A stretch of 58,356 nt of DNA, taken from Polaromonas sp. (GTDB taxonomy: Bacteria > Pseudomonadota > Gammaproteobacteria > Burkholderiales > Burkholderiaceae_C). Under the pieces are notes generated by a model. The model worked only from the letters and a program-made list of their open reading frames with translations, searched no databases and was not told the origin of the DNA. The stretch spans positions 1 to 58,356 of the forward strand of contig NZ_JAQSDN010000019.1 of the NCBI RefSeq assembly GCF_029945925.1, written 5' to 3'. Positions 9,994-20,181 of this stretch are shown piece after piece (the stretch's first letter is position 1; the number at the start of each line of letters is the position of its first letter). The position numbers and the translations under genes are program-made.

Positions 9994-10512
9994 ATGCATA
10001 ACGCCCCGCCGGTTACTTACCCGCTGGGGCGTTCGCATTTCCAGGGCGTTGCCGTGCTGGGCCTCTGGCTCGCCGGGGCCGGCGTGCTGGCCCTGTGGTG
10101 GCGCGCTGCGCCCGCTGCGGACTGGCGCTTGTGGACGGCTCTGGCCGCGGTGCTGGCTGCCGGGGTTGCAGCCGGATGGGCATGGCTTCATTCACCGGTC
10201 GGCCAGCTGCGCTGGGACGGGAAGGACTGGCGCTGGGAAAGCCAGGGTTACCAGTCGGGCACACCCGTGCGTGATCTGACGGTCGCACTCGATCTTCAGC
10301 GCACCATGCTGCTGCGACTGGAGAACCAGGACCACGCGACCCTGTGGCTCTGGGCTGGCCATTCGACCCAGCCCGAGCGCTGGCTGGATTTGCGCCGTGC
10401 CGTTTACTCTCAGCACAGGCCGTCTCCGGACCTGGTGCCATGGGACGCCAGCCCTCCTGTGGCCATGTCAGATTTTCCGGCGCAGCTTCCTTTGCCGCGC
10501 TCCGGTTCATGA
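9994..10512 (+). CDS. Hypothetical inner-membrane protein upstream of rpoE
   Basis: Unrecognised 172-residue protein. Two hydrophobic segments (about 22-36 and 45-65) are followed by a soluble, Trp-rich C-terminal part containing LRWDGKDWRW. The layout (two N-terminal helices, then a small cytoplasmic beta domain) recalls the YgfX/CptA group, but I cannot confirm it. Its stop overlaps the rpoE start by 4 bp (ATGA), so its translation is probably coupled to the sigma factor, which is its strongest functional clue. Confidence 0.7.
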   Translation: MHNAPPVTYPLGRSHFQGVAVLGLWLAGAGVLALWWRAAPAADWRLWTALAAVLAAGVAAGWAWLHSPVGQLRWDGKDWRWESQGYQSGTPVRDLTVALDLQRTMLLRLENQDHATLWLWAGHSTQPERWLDLRRAVYSQHRPSPDLVPWDASPPVAMSDFPAQLPLPRSGS

Positions 10513-11153
10513 GCACCGACGAGTCCCCGCAGGAGCCGGCCGCGCCAAGCGACAGCGATGCCATGCTGGTCGAGCGCACGGTGGCGGGGGACCAGAAGGC
10601 CTTTGAATTGCTGGTCATCAAGTACCAGCGCCGCATCCAGCGCCTGATCGGGCGCATGGTGCGTGATGTGGACCTGGTCGAGGACATTGCCCAGGAAACC
10701 TTCATTCGTGCCTACCGTGCGCTGGCCCAGTTCAGGGGCGAGGCCCAGTTCTACACCTGGCTTTACCGCATCGCCGTCAATACCGCCAAAAAGGCCTTGA
10801 TGGAACTCAAGCGCGACCCCACGGTGTCGGAGAATTCCTTCAAATCCGGCCAAAGCGATGAAAGCGATGAAACTTCCCCGCTGGAAAACGAACTAATCAG
10901 TTCGGAAACGCCCGAGGCCGTGCTTGCCGGCAAGGAAATCGCGCAAATGGTCAACGCCGCCATGGAGGCTTTGCCCGAGGAGTTGCGCCAGGCCATCACG
11001 CTGCGGGAAATTGAAGGGCTCAGTTATGAAGAAATTTCGGAAGTCATGAACTGCCCGATCGGCACCGTGCGTTCGCGGATCTTCAGGGCCCGGGAAGCGA
11101 TTTCCGCAAGGATCAAGCCCTTGCTGGAAAACCAGTCCGGCAAGCGCTGGTAG
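10509..11153 (+). CDS. rpoE: ECF sigma factor RpoE (AlgU/sigma-E)
   Basis: Sigma-E of 214 residues controls the response to misfolded outer-membrane proteins. Region 2 is clear (DQKAFELLVIKYQRRI, then DLVEDIAQETFIRAYRAL, the core-binding and -10-reading helices). Region 4 follows with LREIEGLSYEEISEVMNCP and GTVRSRIFRAREAI. A 20-residue acidic N-terminus precedes region 2. It is followed by rseA and rseB, the standard anti-sigma pair, and by a DegP-type protease, so the whole stress module is intact. The start was set at the ATG overlapping the previous gene's stop. Confidence 0.95.
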   Translation: MSTDESPQEPAAPSDSDAMLVERTVAGDQKAFELLVIKYQRRIQRLIGRMVRDVDLVEDIAQETFIRAYRALAQFRGEAQFYTWLYRIAVNTAKKALMELKRDPTVSENSFKSGQSDESDETSPLENELISSETPEAVLAGKEIAQMVNAAMEALPEELRQAITLREIEGLSYEEISEVMNCPIGTVRSRIFRAREAISARIKPLLENQSGKRW

Positions 11154-11229
11154 TTTGTTTTGTTAAGAAGTACCGACGAGTCGATGCAAGCCAGAGTAAA
11201 CGATTGAAACCGGCAGACCCAAGCTGCCC

Positions 11230-11844
11230 ATGGACACCATGAAACCGATGACGCAACACAGTGAGTTGATCTCCGCCCTGGCTGACGGCCAGCTGGCGAG
11301 CGGGGACTTTGCCCGTGCGCTGGCGGCCTGCGAGGCCGATGCCCAGGCGCTCGACAGCTGGAACACCTACCACCTGATTGGCGATGTGTTGCGCTCGCCG
11401 GAACTGATCCCGCACGCCGCGGATACGGCCTTTGTTGCGCGCCTGCGGGTGCGCCTGAGCCAGGAGCCGGTCCTCGTTGCTGCGCCGGCCCTGCCGGAAG
11501 TACGCCACGCGCCGGCCGCGTGGACCGGAGGCGAAGCCGCGAACGACGCCAGCTTTCCCTGGAAGCTGGTGGCGGGTTTTGCGTCTGTCGCTGCCGTGGC
11601 GGCGATTGCCTGGAATGCCGGCGCCGGCCTGCTGTCGCCATCGGCGGTGCCGCAACTGGCCCGCTCGGAGCCTGCCGCGCAGCAGGTGCTGGTGGTGTCC
11701 GAGCAGGGCACCCTGGTGCGCGATGCGAGGACGCAGGAGCTGCTGGCTGCGCACAGGCAACTCGGCGGCGCCTCGGCCCTGCAGATGCCCTCGGGTTTCC
11801 TGCGAAACGCCACCTTCGAGTCGCCCTTGGGCGAGCGTCGCTGA
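11230..11844 (+). CDS. rseA: Anti-sigma-E factor RseA/MucA-like
   Basis: Single-pass inner-membrane anti-sigma factor of 204 residues. The N-terminal 85 residues (SELISALADGQLA, then SWNTYHLIGDVLRS) match the RseA N-terminal domain that binds RpoE in the cytoplasm. A membrane helix follows at about 117-135 (LVAGFASVAAVAAIAW), then a periplasmic domain that would bind RseB. Proteolysis in the membrane releases the sigma factor. A second in-frame ATG (11239) could be the real start. It lies between rpoE and rseB, 76 bp and 37 bp from its neighbours. Confidence 0.9.
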   Translation: MDTMKPMTQHSELISALADGQLASGDFARALAACEADAQALDSWNTYHLIGDVLRSPELIPHAADTAFVARLRVRLSQEPVLVAAPALPEVRHAPAAWTGGEAANDASFPWKLVAGFASVAAVAAIAWNAGAGLLSPSAVPQLARSEPAAQQVLVVSEQGTLVRDARTQELLAAHRQLGGASALQMPSGFLRNATFESPLGERR

Positions 11845-11881
11845 CGTGGCCGCTGCAGGCAAGGTCCGACCGGTTCACCTC

Positions 11882-12901
11882 ATGAGCTTCAGCTATTTTC
11901 GCCCGCTGGCCCTTGCTGTGTGTGCGCTGACCGCTGCAAATTACGTAGCAGCCCAGGCCCCGGTACCGGCAGCAACAACCGCACCGGGCCAGGCTGCGGA
12001 GCCCAGGAGCATCAACGAGTGGTTGATGCGCATGCACGAAGCCTCCAGAAACCGGTCTTACGTGGGTACCTTTGTGGTGTCCTCCGGCGGCGTCATGTCC
12101 AGCGCGAAGATCTGGCATGTCTGCGACGGAACCCAGCAGATGGAAAAGGTCGAGACCCTGACCGGGGCCCCGCGCACTGTTTTTCGCCACAACGACCAGG
12201 TCGTGACCTTCATGCCCGACCAGAAGGTGGTGCGTTCTGAAAGGCAGGAGTCACTGGGTCTTTTCCCCCAGCTGCTCAAGTCCACCGACAGCCATATCGC
12301 CGATTTCTACAAGGCCCGGCAGGAGGGCAGCGAACGGGTGGCAGGGGTGGAGGCCGACATCGTCGCCCTGATTCCCCGCGACACGATGCGCTTCGGCTAT
12401 CGCGTCTGGGCCGAACAGAAGAAGGGCATGGTCGTCAAGCTGCAGACGCTCGATGCCGATGGCAAGGTGCTGGAGCAGGCGGCTTTTTCGGAGTTGCAGC
12501 TCGATGCGCCGGTCAGGATTGACAAGCTGGCGCAGATGATGGCCAAGGTCGACGGCTACCGGGTCGAGAAGCCGGGACTGGTCAAGACCACGGCCAGCGC
12601 CGAAGGCTGGGTGATGAAAACGCCGGTGCCGGGCTTTCAGTCCATGAGTTGCTACAAGCGCCCGCTCGCGGGGCAGTCGGGCAGCGATCCCATGCAATGG
12701 GTTTTTTCGGACGGCCTGGCGTCGGTATCGCTTTTTGTCGAGTCGTTTGATGCCCAACGGCACACCCGGGAAGCCAAGGTGTCCCTGGGTGCCACGCAGT
12801 CGCTGACCCGGCGTGTCGACGCCTACTGGCTGACGGTGATGGGCGAGGTGCCCATGGCCACCCTGAGCCTGTTTGCCAATGGTCTTGAACGCAGGAAATA
12901 G
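11882..12901 (+). CDS. rseB: Periplasmic sigma-E regulator RseB/MucB
   Basis: RseB of 339 residues protects RseA from cleavage until it senses lipoprotein or LPS stress. The N-terminal signal peptide (MSFSYFRPLALAVCALTAA...YVAAQA) fits a periplasmic protein. The MucB/RseB N-terminal domain begins with INEWLMRMHEASRNRSYVGTF, a conserved opening. The C-terminal domain (about 230-335) ends with VMGEVPMATLSLFANGL, also typical. The frame is open far upstream, but that lies within rseA; the ATG at 11882 in front of the signal peptide is clear. Confidence 0.93.
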   Translation: MSFSYFRPLALAVCALTAANYVAAQAPVPAATTAPGQAAEPRSINEWLMRMHEASRNRSYVGTFVVSSGGVMSSAKIWHVCDGTQQMEKVETLTGAPRTVFRHNDQVVTFMPDQKVVRSERQESLGLFPQLLKSTDSHIADFYKARQEGSERVAGVEADIVALIPRDTMRFGYRVWAEQKKGMVVKLQTLDADGKVLEQAAFSELQLDAPVRIDKLAQMMAKVDGYRVEKPGLVKTTASAEGWVMKTPVPGFQSMSCYKRPLAGQSGSDPMQWVFSDGLASVSLFVESFDAQRHTREAKVSLGATQSLTRRVDAYWLTVMGEVPMATLSLFANGLERRK

Positions 12902-13003
12902 CGCCCCCATGTCGTCCGTGCCCCTGCCTGTTGTCGCGGGCCGGCCGGCACCTGATTCAACACGCGGTGGTCTCTTTTTTTCCGACAATTTTTTCAAAGG
13001 CTG

Positions 13004-14464
13004 ATGATGCATATATTGAACTGGAAACAAGGTCGCTCCTGCCTCGTCGCCGGTACGCTGGCGTTGGGCACCGTCCTGGCCGTGATGCCTGTGCAGCCGG
13101 TGATGGCGCAAGTCAGGACCCTGCCGGACTTCACGGATCTGGTGGAAGCGGTCGGTCCTTCGGTCGTCAACATCCGGACCGTTGAAAAAGTCAAGGCCGG
13201 CGCAGCCGGCAGCGCCGACGAGCAGATGCTGGAGTTTTTCCGGCGCTTCGGCATTCCGGTCCCGCCCAACATGCCGCGCACGCCCAGGCCGGACCGTGGC
13301 CAGCCCGACGAAGAGCAGCCGCGCGGGGTGGGTTCGGGATTCATCCTCAGCACGGACGGGCTGGTCATGACCAATGCCCATGTCGTCGAAGGCGCCGACG
13401 AGGTGCTGGTGACGCTGACGGACAAGCGCGAGTTCAAGGCGAAGATCATCGGTACCGACAAACGCACCGATGTGGCCCTGGTCAAAATCGAGGCCGCGGG
13501 CTTGCCGGCCGTGAAAATCGGCGACATCAGCCGCCTGAAAGTCGGCGAGTGGGTCATGGCGATCGGTTCGCCTTTTGGCCTTGAGAACACGGTGACCGCC
13601 GGCATTGTCAGCGCCAAGCAGCGTGACACAGGCGACTACCTGCCTTTCATCCAGACCGATGTGGCGATTAATCCGGGCAACTCGGGCGGACCACTGATCA
13701 ACATGCGCGGCGAGGTGGTGGGGATCAACAGCCAGATCTACTCGCGCTCGGGCGGTTTCCAGGGCATCTCCTTTGCCATTCCGATTGACGAGGCCACCCG
13801 CGTGGCCGACCAGTTGCGCACCAACGGACGGGTGACGCGCGGTCGCATCGGCGTGCAGATCGACCAGGTCAGCAAGGATGTCGCAGAGTCGATCGGACTG
13901 GGCAAGCCGCAAGGTGCACTGGTGCGCGGCGTCGAAGCCGGATCGCCTGCGGAAAAAGCCGGGATCGAAGCGGGCGACATCATCACCCGATTCGAGGGCA
14001 AGGTGATTGACCGGGCAACGGACCTGCCGCGCCTGGTGGGCAACGTGAAGCCCGGGACCAAAACGACGATCACCGTCTTCAGGCGCGGCAGCACCCGGGA
14101 CCTCAACGTGACGATTGCCGAGGTCGAGGCAGAAAAGCCGGTGCGCAAGGCCCAGGCGCCCGAGAGCAAGCCGCCGGTGGCCGGACCGGCGCAGGTGATC
14201 GGGCTGGTGGTCAGCGAGTTGCCCGAGGCCCTGAAGAAGGAACTCAAGCTCAAGGGCGGCGTCAAGGTGGATGCAAGTGAGGGCGCCGCCGCGCGTGCCG
14301 GCTTGCGTGAGGGCGATGTGATTCTGGCGATTGCCAACACGGAGGTCACCAGCGTCAAGGACTTTGAAGCAGTGCTGGCCAAGACCGACAAGAGCAAGGT
14401 GATCAACGTGCTGTTCCGGCGCGGCGACGTGGCGCAGTTTGCGCTGATCCGTCCCTTGCGTTAA
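13004..14464 (+). CDS. mucD: Periplasmic serine protease, DegP/DegQ/MucD type
   Basis: Trypsin-like HtrA protease of 486 residues with signal peptide (cleavage near VMAQV, residue 36). The catalytic triad is His126 (TNAHVV), Asp156 (RTDVALV) and Ser227 (NPGNSGGP). Two PDZ domains follow at about 265-370 and 395-480. It degrades or refolds damaged envelope proteins and is a common sigma-E target; here it closes the rpoE-rseA-rseB block, the arrangement known for mucD. The first or second Met may start it. A terminator hairpin follows after about 55 bp. Confidence 0.93.
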   Translation: MMHILNWKQGRSCLVAGTLALGTVLAVMPVQPVMAQVRTLPDFTDLVEAVGPSVVNIRTVEKVKAGAAGSADEQMLEFFRRFGIPVPPNMPRTPRPDRGQPDEEQPRGVGSGFILSTDGLVMTNAHVVEGADEVLVTLTDKREFKAKIIGTDKRTDVALVKIEAAGLPAVKIGDISRLKVGEWVMAIGSPFGLENTVTAGIVSAKQRDTGDYLPFIQTDVAINPGNSGGPLINMRGEVVGINSQIYSRSGGFQGISFAIPIDEATRVADQLRTNGRVTRGRIGVQIDQVSKDVAESIGLGKPQGALVRGVEAGSPAEKAGIEAGDIITRFEGKVIDRATDLPRLVGNVKPGTKTTITVFRRGSTRDLNVTIAEVEAEKPVRKAQAPESKPPVAGPAQVIGLVVSELPEALKKELKLKGGVKVDASEGAAARAGLREGDVILAIANTEVTSVKDFEAVLAKTDKSKVINVLFRRGDVAQFALIRPLR

Positions 14465-14520
14465 GGGCTGCGAGGGTGGGCAACGATGCCCGGCGGCCGC
14501 GCAGAAGCCTGTCCTGGCAG

Positions 14521-14550
14521 CCCCCATACCCTGACCGGGGTGGGGGTTTT
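14521..14550 (+). terminator. Intrinsic terminator after the DegP-type protease gene
   Basis: CCCCCA (14521-14526) pairs with TGGGGG (14541-14546), with extra inner pairing, followed by TTTT. It lies 57 bp after the mucD stop and ends the stress operon. Confidence 0.7.
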
Positions 14551-14746
14551 GCCTGAAATGACACTTCGCGGGCAAGCCCAAAAAATATTTTTTCCCTGTC
14601 CAGGGATTCGAAGAATGTTTGTGTCTGCTAACTTCAAGTTTGGCTATTAATCGATTTTGATAGAATGGACGCGCTATTCCGGAACATTCCGATATATCAA
14701 GCGTTCAAAATTCCGCTCCGTGGCATGAACTGGCACGATTCACTGT

Positions 14747-14813
14747 TGATCCACAGATCACCCACATGTTGTCCATAGGTTCCCGGTTAAAATTGTGAAT
14801 AACTTGTGTATAA
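14747..14813. other. Cluster of DnaA-box-like 9-mers
   Basis: On the minus strand, TTATTCACA (plus-strand 14794-14802) and TTATACACA (plus-strand 14805-14813) both fit the DnaA consensus TTWTNCACA without mismatch. They are 11 bp apart, so they lie on the same face of the helix. A third site, TGATCCACA at 14747-14755, has one mismatch in the other orientation, and TTGTCCATA at 14769-14777 has two. The stretch is clearly more AT-rich than its surroundings. No dnaA, dnaN or gidA gene is near, so this is not the ordinary oriC neighbourhood. The right-hand box overlaps the candidate -10 of the small RNA at 14821. Confidence 0.5.
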
Positions 14814-14820
14814 GATTCAT

Positions 14821-14960
14821 GTTGCTGCTCTGCAACGAGAAAAATTTGGCAATTTCGAGGCTATGCGTGGTCGGCTTTTTGCCTACAATGAAGCTTCCAA
14901 CTATCGCAGTTGCCATAGATTGTTGGTTCAGGGCGCGTCACAAGTGACGCGCCCTTTTTT
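14821..14960 (+). ncRNA. Candidate small RNA upstream of lepA
   Basis: A free-standing terminator ends at 14960, although the previous gene stopped at 14464 and has its own terminator, so a separate short transcript is likely. A possible promoter is TTAAAA (14787-14792), 16-bp spacer, TATAAG (14809-14814), giving a start near 14821. The predicted RNA of about 140 nt would fold into a 5' hairpin (GTTGC 14821-14825 / GCAAC 14832-14836), a longer hairpin (CCAACTAT from 14897 with ATAG 14915-14918 and GTTGG 14922-14926) and the terminator stem. A 68-codon frame crosses it but contains the terminator and looks non-coding. I do not recognise a known RNA family. Confidence 0.45.
14931..14960 (+). 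terminator. Strong intrinsic terminator upstream of lepA
   Basis: GGGCGCGTCA pairs with TGACGCGCCC (10 bp, 4-nt loop) and is followed by six Ts (14955-14960). It lies 65 bp before lepA and about 470 bp after mucD, so it must serve a transcript that begins in the intergenic region. Confidence 0.85.
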
Positions 14961-15024
14961 ATGGCTTTCGCGAATTGACCGCGGGCTCTTCGCAATACTT
15001 TCAAGCACTTAGGCGTTCCCTTTG

Positions 15025-16835
<1,811 letters not shown>

Positions 16836-16836
<1 letters not shown>

Positions 16837-17813
16837 TGCTGGGGTTCATGAGTACGCTCACCGCGCTGGTGCTGATCCTGTTTGCCGGTTACGGCGGCGC
16901 CTGGTACATGGGCATGGTGGAAGGCAACTTCTCCCTGCTGCTGTTTCTGGCGACCGTGGTGACGGGCCTTTACTGGCTGGCCGAGAAGTTTTACTTCTGG
17001 CCCCAGCGCCGCAAGGCGGCCGAAATCATCGAGCAGGAGGCGGCCCGACGCCGCAGCGAGCTGGCCGCCAGAGGCATCAGCCAGGTGGACGGCAACATCG
17101 AGGAAGCCCGGGCCAGGGTCATCATGCAGCCCTGGTGGCTGGACTGGACCGCCGGGCTTTTCCCGGTCATCGTCGTCGTGTTTCTGCTGCGCTCTTTCCT
17201 GTTCGAGCCTTTCAAAATTCCGTCGGGCTCCATGATTCCGACCATGCTGGTGGGCGACCTGATCCTCGTCAACAAATTCCATTACGGCGTGCGGCTTCCG
17301 GTCATCAACCTCAAAATCGTTGACAACAACAGTCCGCAGCGCGGCGATGTGATGGTGTTCCGTTACCCGCCCCAGCCCAGCCTGGACTACATCAAGCGGG
17401 TGGTCGGCGTGCCCGGCGACGAAGTGGCCTACCTGAACAAAAAAATCACCATCAACGGCAAGCCTGTGACCAAGGTGGCGCTGCCCGATTTCTTTGACGA
17501 AGACGCCCTGCGTTATGCCAAGCAGTTCCAGGAAACCAGCGGCAACAGGCCCTACCGCGTGCTCAATGACGAGGACCGGCCGGCCTTTATTGCCGGTGCC
17601 GCCAACTTTCCCTATCGGCAAAATTGCCGTTACAGTAGCGAGGGCGTGGTTTGCCAGGTGCCGCAGGGGCACTATTTCATGATGGGCGACAACCGCGACA
17701 ATTCGCTCGATTCGCGTTACTGGGGCTTTGTGCCCGAGGCCAACATCGTCGGCAAGGCCTTTTTTGTCTGGATGAATTTTGGTAACCTCAAACGCATCGG
17801 CAAGGTGGACTGA
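16836..17813 (+). CDS. lepB: Signal peptidase I
   Basis: Leader peptidase of 325 residues that removes signal peptides of secreted proteins at the outer face of the inner membrane. Hydrophobic segments lie at about 6-20, 32-48 and 104-120, followed by the catalytic domain: Ser132 in PSGSMIPT and Lys187 in DYIKRVVG form the Ser/Lys dyad, and box E (MGDNRDNSLDSRYWG) is intact. The start is the ATG overlapping the lepA stop. The next gene is 81 bp downstream. Confidence 0.96.
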
Positions 17814-17894
17814 GGCAGGAGCCGGGCTGGCCCTGCCGGCAGGGCAGGGGCAGAACGGGGCAGGGGGCGCAACTAACAAAAGCTGGGGAAACAC

Positions 17895-18239
17895 ATGATG
17901 AAAAATCGGCAACGTGGCATTTCGTTCATCGGCATCCTGTTCGTGGGTGGCGTACTGGCTTTCGCGGGCGTGATTGCCGCCCAGGTGTTTCCCACGCTGG
18001 TCGAGTTCCAGGCCATCACCAAGGCGGCCAGCAAGGCTGCCGAGGGCAGCACGGTGCCCGAAGTGCGGGCGATTTTCGACAAGGCGGCCGCCATTGATGA
18101 CATCAAGTCGATCGGCGGCAAGGACCTCGAAGTTGGCAAAGAGGGCGACAAGGTGACCGTCAGTTTTGCCTACAACCGGGAAATCCACATTGGCGGGCCG
18201 GCTTACCTGCTGCTCAAATACACCGGCCGTTCCAAATAA
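17895..18239 (+). CDS. DUF4845 membrane-anchored protein
   Basis: Small protein of 114 residues. A basic N-terminus and a single hydrophobic segment at about 9-30 (GISFIGILFVGGVLAFAGVIA) resemble a type IV pilin-like or anchored start; the rest is a small periplasmic domain with IHIGGPAYLLLKY near the end. DUF4845 genes lie between lepB and rnc in many beta- and gammaproteobacteria, as here, but no function is established. The stop is directly followed by the GTG start of rnc with no gap, so expression is coupled. Confidence 0.8.
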   Translation: MMKNRQRGISFIGILFVGGVLAFAGVIAAQVFPTLVEFQAITKAASKAAEGSTVPEVRAIFDKAAAIDDIKSIGGKDLEVGKEGDKVTVSFAYNREIHIGGPAYLLLKYTGRSK

Positions 18240-18938
18240 GTGCGTGCCAGTCCTTCCCTGAGCCCTGACCTGCAGGCGCTGCAAACGCGTCTGGAGCACG
18301 AATTTTCCAATCCGCGCCTGCTGCAGCAGGCCCTGACCCATCGCAGTTTTTCGGCCGACCACAACGAGCGCGTCGAGTTTTTGGGCGACTCTGTGCTCAA
18401 CCTCGCGGTGGCCGGTCTGCTCTACGAGCGGCTGAGCGAGTTGCCCGAGGGCGATTTGTCGCGGGTGCGCGCCAACCTGGTCAAGCAGGACACCCTGCAC
18501 AAGCTGGCGGTGCAGCTCGGCCTGCCGCTGTTGATACGCCTCGGCGAGGGCGAAGCCAAGTCGGGCGGACAAAAACGGCCGTCGATTCTGGCCGATGCAC
18601 TGGAGGCGGTGATTGGCGCGGTGTTTCTGGACGCCGGTTTCGACAAGGCCGACCGCCTGGTGCGCCGGCTGTTCCAGGACGTCGAAATCAACCCGACGAT
18701 GCAGGCCATCGGCAAAGACCCGAAGACGGAGTTGCAGGAATGGCTGCAGGGCCGCAAAATGAACCTGCCGATCTACCGCGTGGTTGGAACGCTGGGCGCA
18801 GCCCACAAGCAGACCTTTGACGTGGAATGTGAAATCAGCGAATTTGGCCGTGCCGAACGCGGCATTGGCGGCTCGCGGCGTGCCGGCGAGCAGGCAGCGG
18901 CCGCCGCGATGCTGGCTTATGTAAAAACGCTCCATTGA
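18240..18938 (+). CDS. rnc: Ribonuclease III
   Basis: RNase III of 232 residues cuts double-stranded RNA, including rRNA precursors. The signature ERVEFLGDSVLN (about 43-54) carries the Mg-binding acidic residues, and DALEAVIGAVFLDAG the second acidic cluster. The C-terminal dsRNA-binding domain starts at DPKTELQEW (about 160). The start is GTG at 18240, immediately after the previous stop; no ATG in the correct frame is present before the conserved core. Operon with era downstream (45 bp), the standard rnc-era order. Confidence 0.95.
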   Translation: MRASPSLSPDLQALQTRLEHEFSNPRLLQQALTHRSFSADHNERVEFLGDSVLNLAVAGLLYERLSELPEGDLSRVRANLVKQDTLHKLAVQLGLPLLIRLGEGEAKSGGQKRPSILADALEAVIGAVFLDAGFDKADRLVRRLFQDVEINPTMQAIGKDPKTELQEWLQGRKMNLPIYRVVGTLGAAHKQTFDVECEISEFGRAERGIGGSRRAGEQAAAAAMLAYVKTLH

Positions 18939-18982
18939 TTTGAAACCGGCGCTGCAAGCGCAGCCGCCAACAGGCGACCCCC

Positions 18983-20047
18983 ATGACCCCCGCAAAAAAG
19001 ACCCCCTCCAAGCCGGCACGCCCGGCAGCACCTGCCGGAAGTACCAAAGCCAAGGCTGCGCCTGCTGTTGAACCCGCAGAGGCCATCGTGCCCGCGCAGG
19101 ACGCCGCCCTGGAAGCCATGTTGGCCAAAGCCATGACTTCGCAGGCCAACAACGCCCCGCCGGCCGAAGGTCAGCGCTGCGGCCTGATCGCCATCGTGGG
19201 CAAGCCCAATGTGGGCAAATCGACCCTGCTCAACGCGCTGGTGGGGCAGAAAATCAGCATCACCTCGCGCAAGGCGCAGACCACGCGGCACCGCATCACC
19301 GGCATGCGCACGCTGGGCGCCACCCAGTATGTGTTTGTCGATACCCCCGGTTTCCAGACCCGGCACGGCAATGCCCTGAACCGCTCACTCAATAAAACGG
19401 TGGTTGGCGCCGTCAACGACGTGGACCTGATTGTGTTTGTCGTCGAGGCGGGGCAGTTCAACCAGGCCGACGCGAAGGTGCTGTCGCTGTTGCCGGCGAA
19501 CACGCCGGCGATCCTGCTGGCTAACAAGTTTGACCTGATCCACCGCCGCGCGGACATCGCGCCCTGGCTCAAGGAGATGCAGGAGCGGCACAATTTTGCC
19601 GAATTCGTGCCCATGTCGGCCAACAATGCCAAGGATGTCGAGCGCCTGTTCGGCATCTGCGAGAAATACCTGCCCCCGCAGCCCTGGATGTACGGCGCCG
19701 AGGAACTGACCGACCGCAGCGAGCGTTTCATGGCGGCGGAGATCATCCGCGAAAAGCTGTTCCGCCTGACCGGCGACGAGCTGCCCTACACCTCGACGGT
19801 GATCATCGACAAGTTCGAGCAGGAGGGTGAACTGCGCCGGATCGCCGCCACCATCGTCGTCGAGCGTGACGGCCACAAGGGCATGATCATTGGCGAGAAG
19901 GGTGAAAAGCTCAAGCGCATCGGCACCGAAGCCCGCCACGAACTCGAAGCCCTGACCGGCGGCAAGGTGTTCCTGGAGATCTGGGTCAAGGTACGTTCCG
20001 GCTGGGCCGACGACGAGGCCCGTGTCAGAACCTTCGGCTATGAGTAG
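18983..20047 (+). CDS. era: GTPase Era
   Basis: Era binds 16S rRNA and helps 30S assembly. The G1 motif GKPNVGKST lies at about residue 73, followed by DTPGFQT (G3) and NKFDL (G4); the KH domain ([20 protein letters not shown]) is at the C-terminus. The protein is 354 residues, longer than the usual 300 or so because of an N-terminal extension of about 60 residues rich in Ala, Pro and Lys. No good start closer to the G domain is seen, so the extension is probably real but unstructured. It ends just before a family-typical repeat. Confidence 0.95.
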   Translation: MTPAKKTPSKPARPAAPAGSTKAKAAPAVEPAEAIVPAQDAALEAMLAKAMTSQANNAPPAEGQRCGLIAIVGKPNVGKSTLLNALVGQKISITSRKAQTTRHRITGMRTLGATQYVFVDTPGFQTRHGNALNRSLNKTVVGAVNDVDLIVFVVEAGQFNQADAKVLSLLPANTPAILLANKFDLIHRRADIAPWLKEMQERHNFAEFVPMSANNAKDVERLFGICEKYLPPQPWMYGAEELTDRSERFMAAEIIREKLFRLTGDELPYTSTVIIDKFEQEGELRRIAATIVVERDGHKGMIIGEKGEKLKRIGTEARHELEALTGGKVFLEIWVKVRSGWADDEARVRTFGYE

Positions 20048-20051
20048 AGCC

Positions 20052-20150
20052 CCCACGCTTGTCGCTTCGCGTACTGCGCTGCCCCCCGAGGGGGCCGCTG
20101 CGCCTGCGGCCCGGCGGAGCCGGTTCCGCGGCCCCTGCTTGATTTTGGGT
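20052..20150. repeat. Comamonadaceae-type dispersed repeat (CCCCCACGCTT ... GCTGCCCCCCGAGGGGGC)
   Basis: The era-recO gap is filled by a GC-rich element: CCCCCACGCTTGTCGCTTCGCG, then a GCTGCCCCCCGAGGGGGCC palindrome and a GCGGCCCGGCGGAGCC arm. Related copies in the opposite orientation lie in trpF (33541-33650) and at the start of the CitE-like gene (53129-53235). It resembles a repeat I recall as frequent between genes in this bacterial family. Confidence 0.6.
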
Positions 20151-20181
20151 CCCGTGTGTGGTGTAGGCCTGAGTTGAGCAC

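Noticed and set aside
14590..14820. Chromosomal replication origin
   Set aside because: DnaA boxes and AT-richness are present, but there are too few boxes and none of dnaA, dnaN, gyrB, rpmH, gidA or parAB is nearby.
14806..15012. A 68-codon frame in the mucD-lepA gap
   Set aside because: It starts at GTG inside a DnaA box, crosses a strong terminator and shows no conserved composition; the region is better explained as non-coding.
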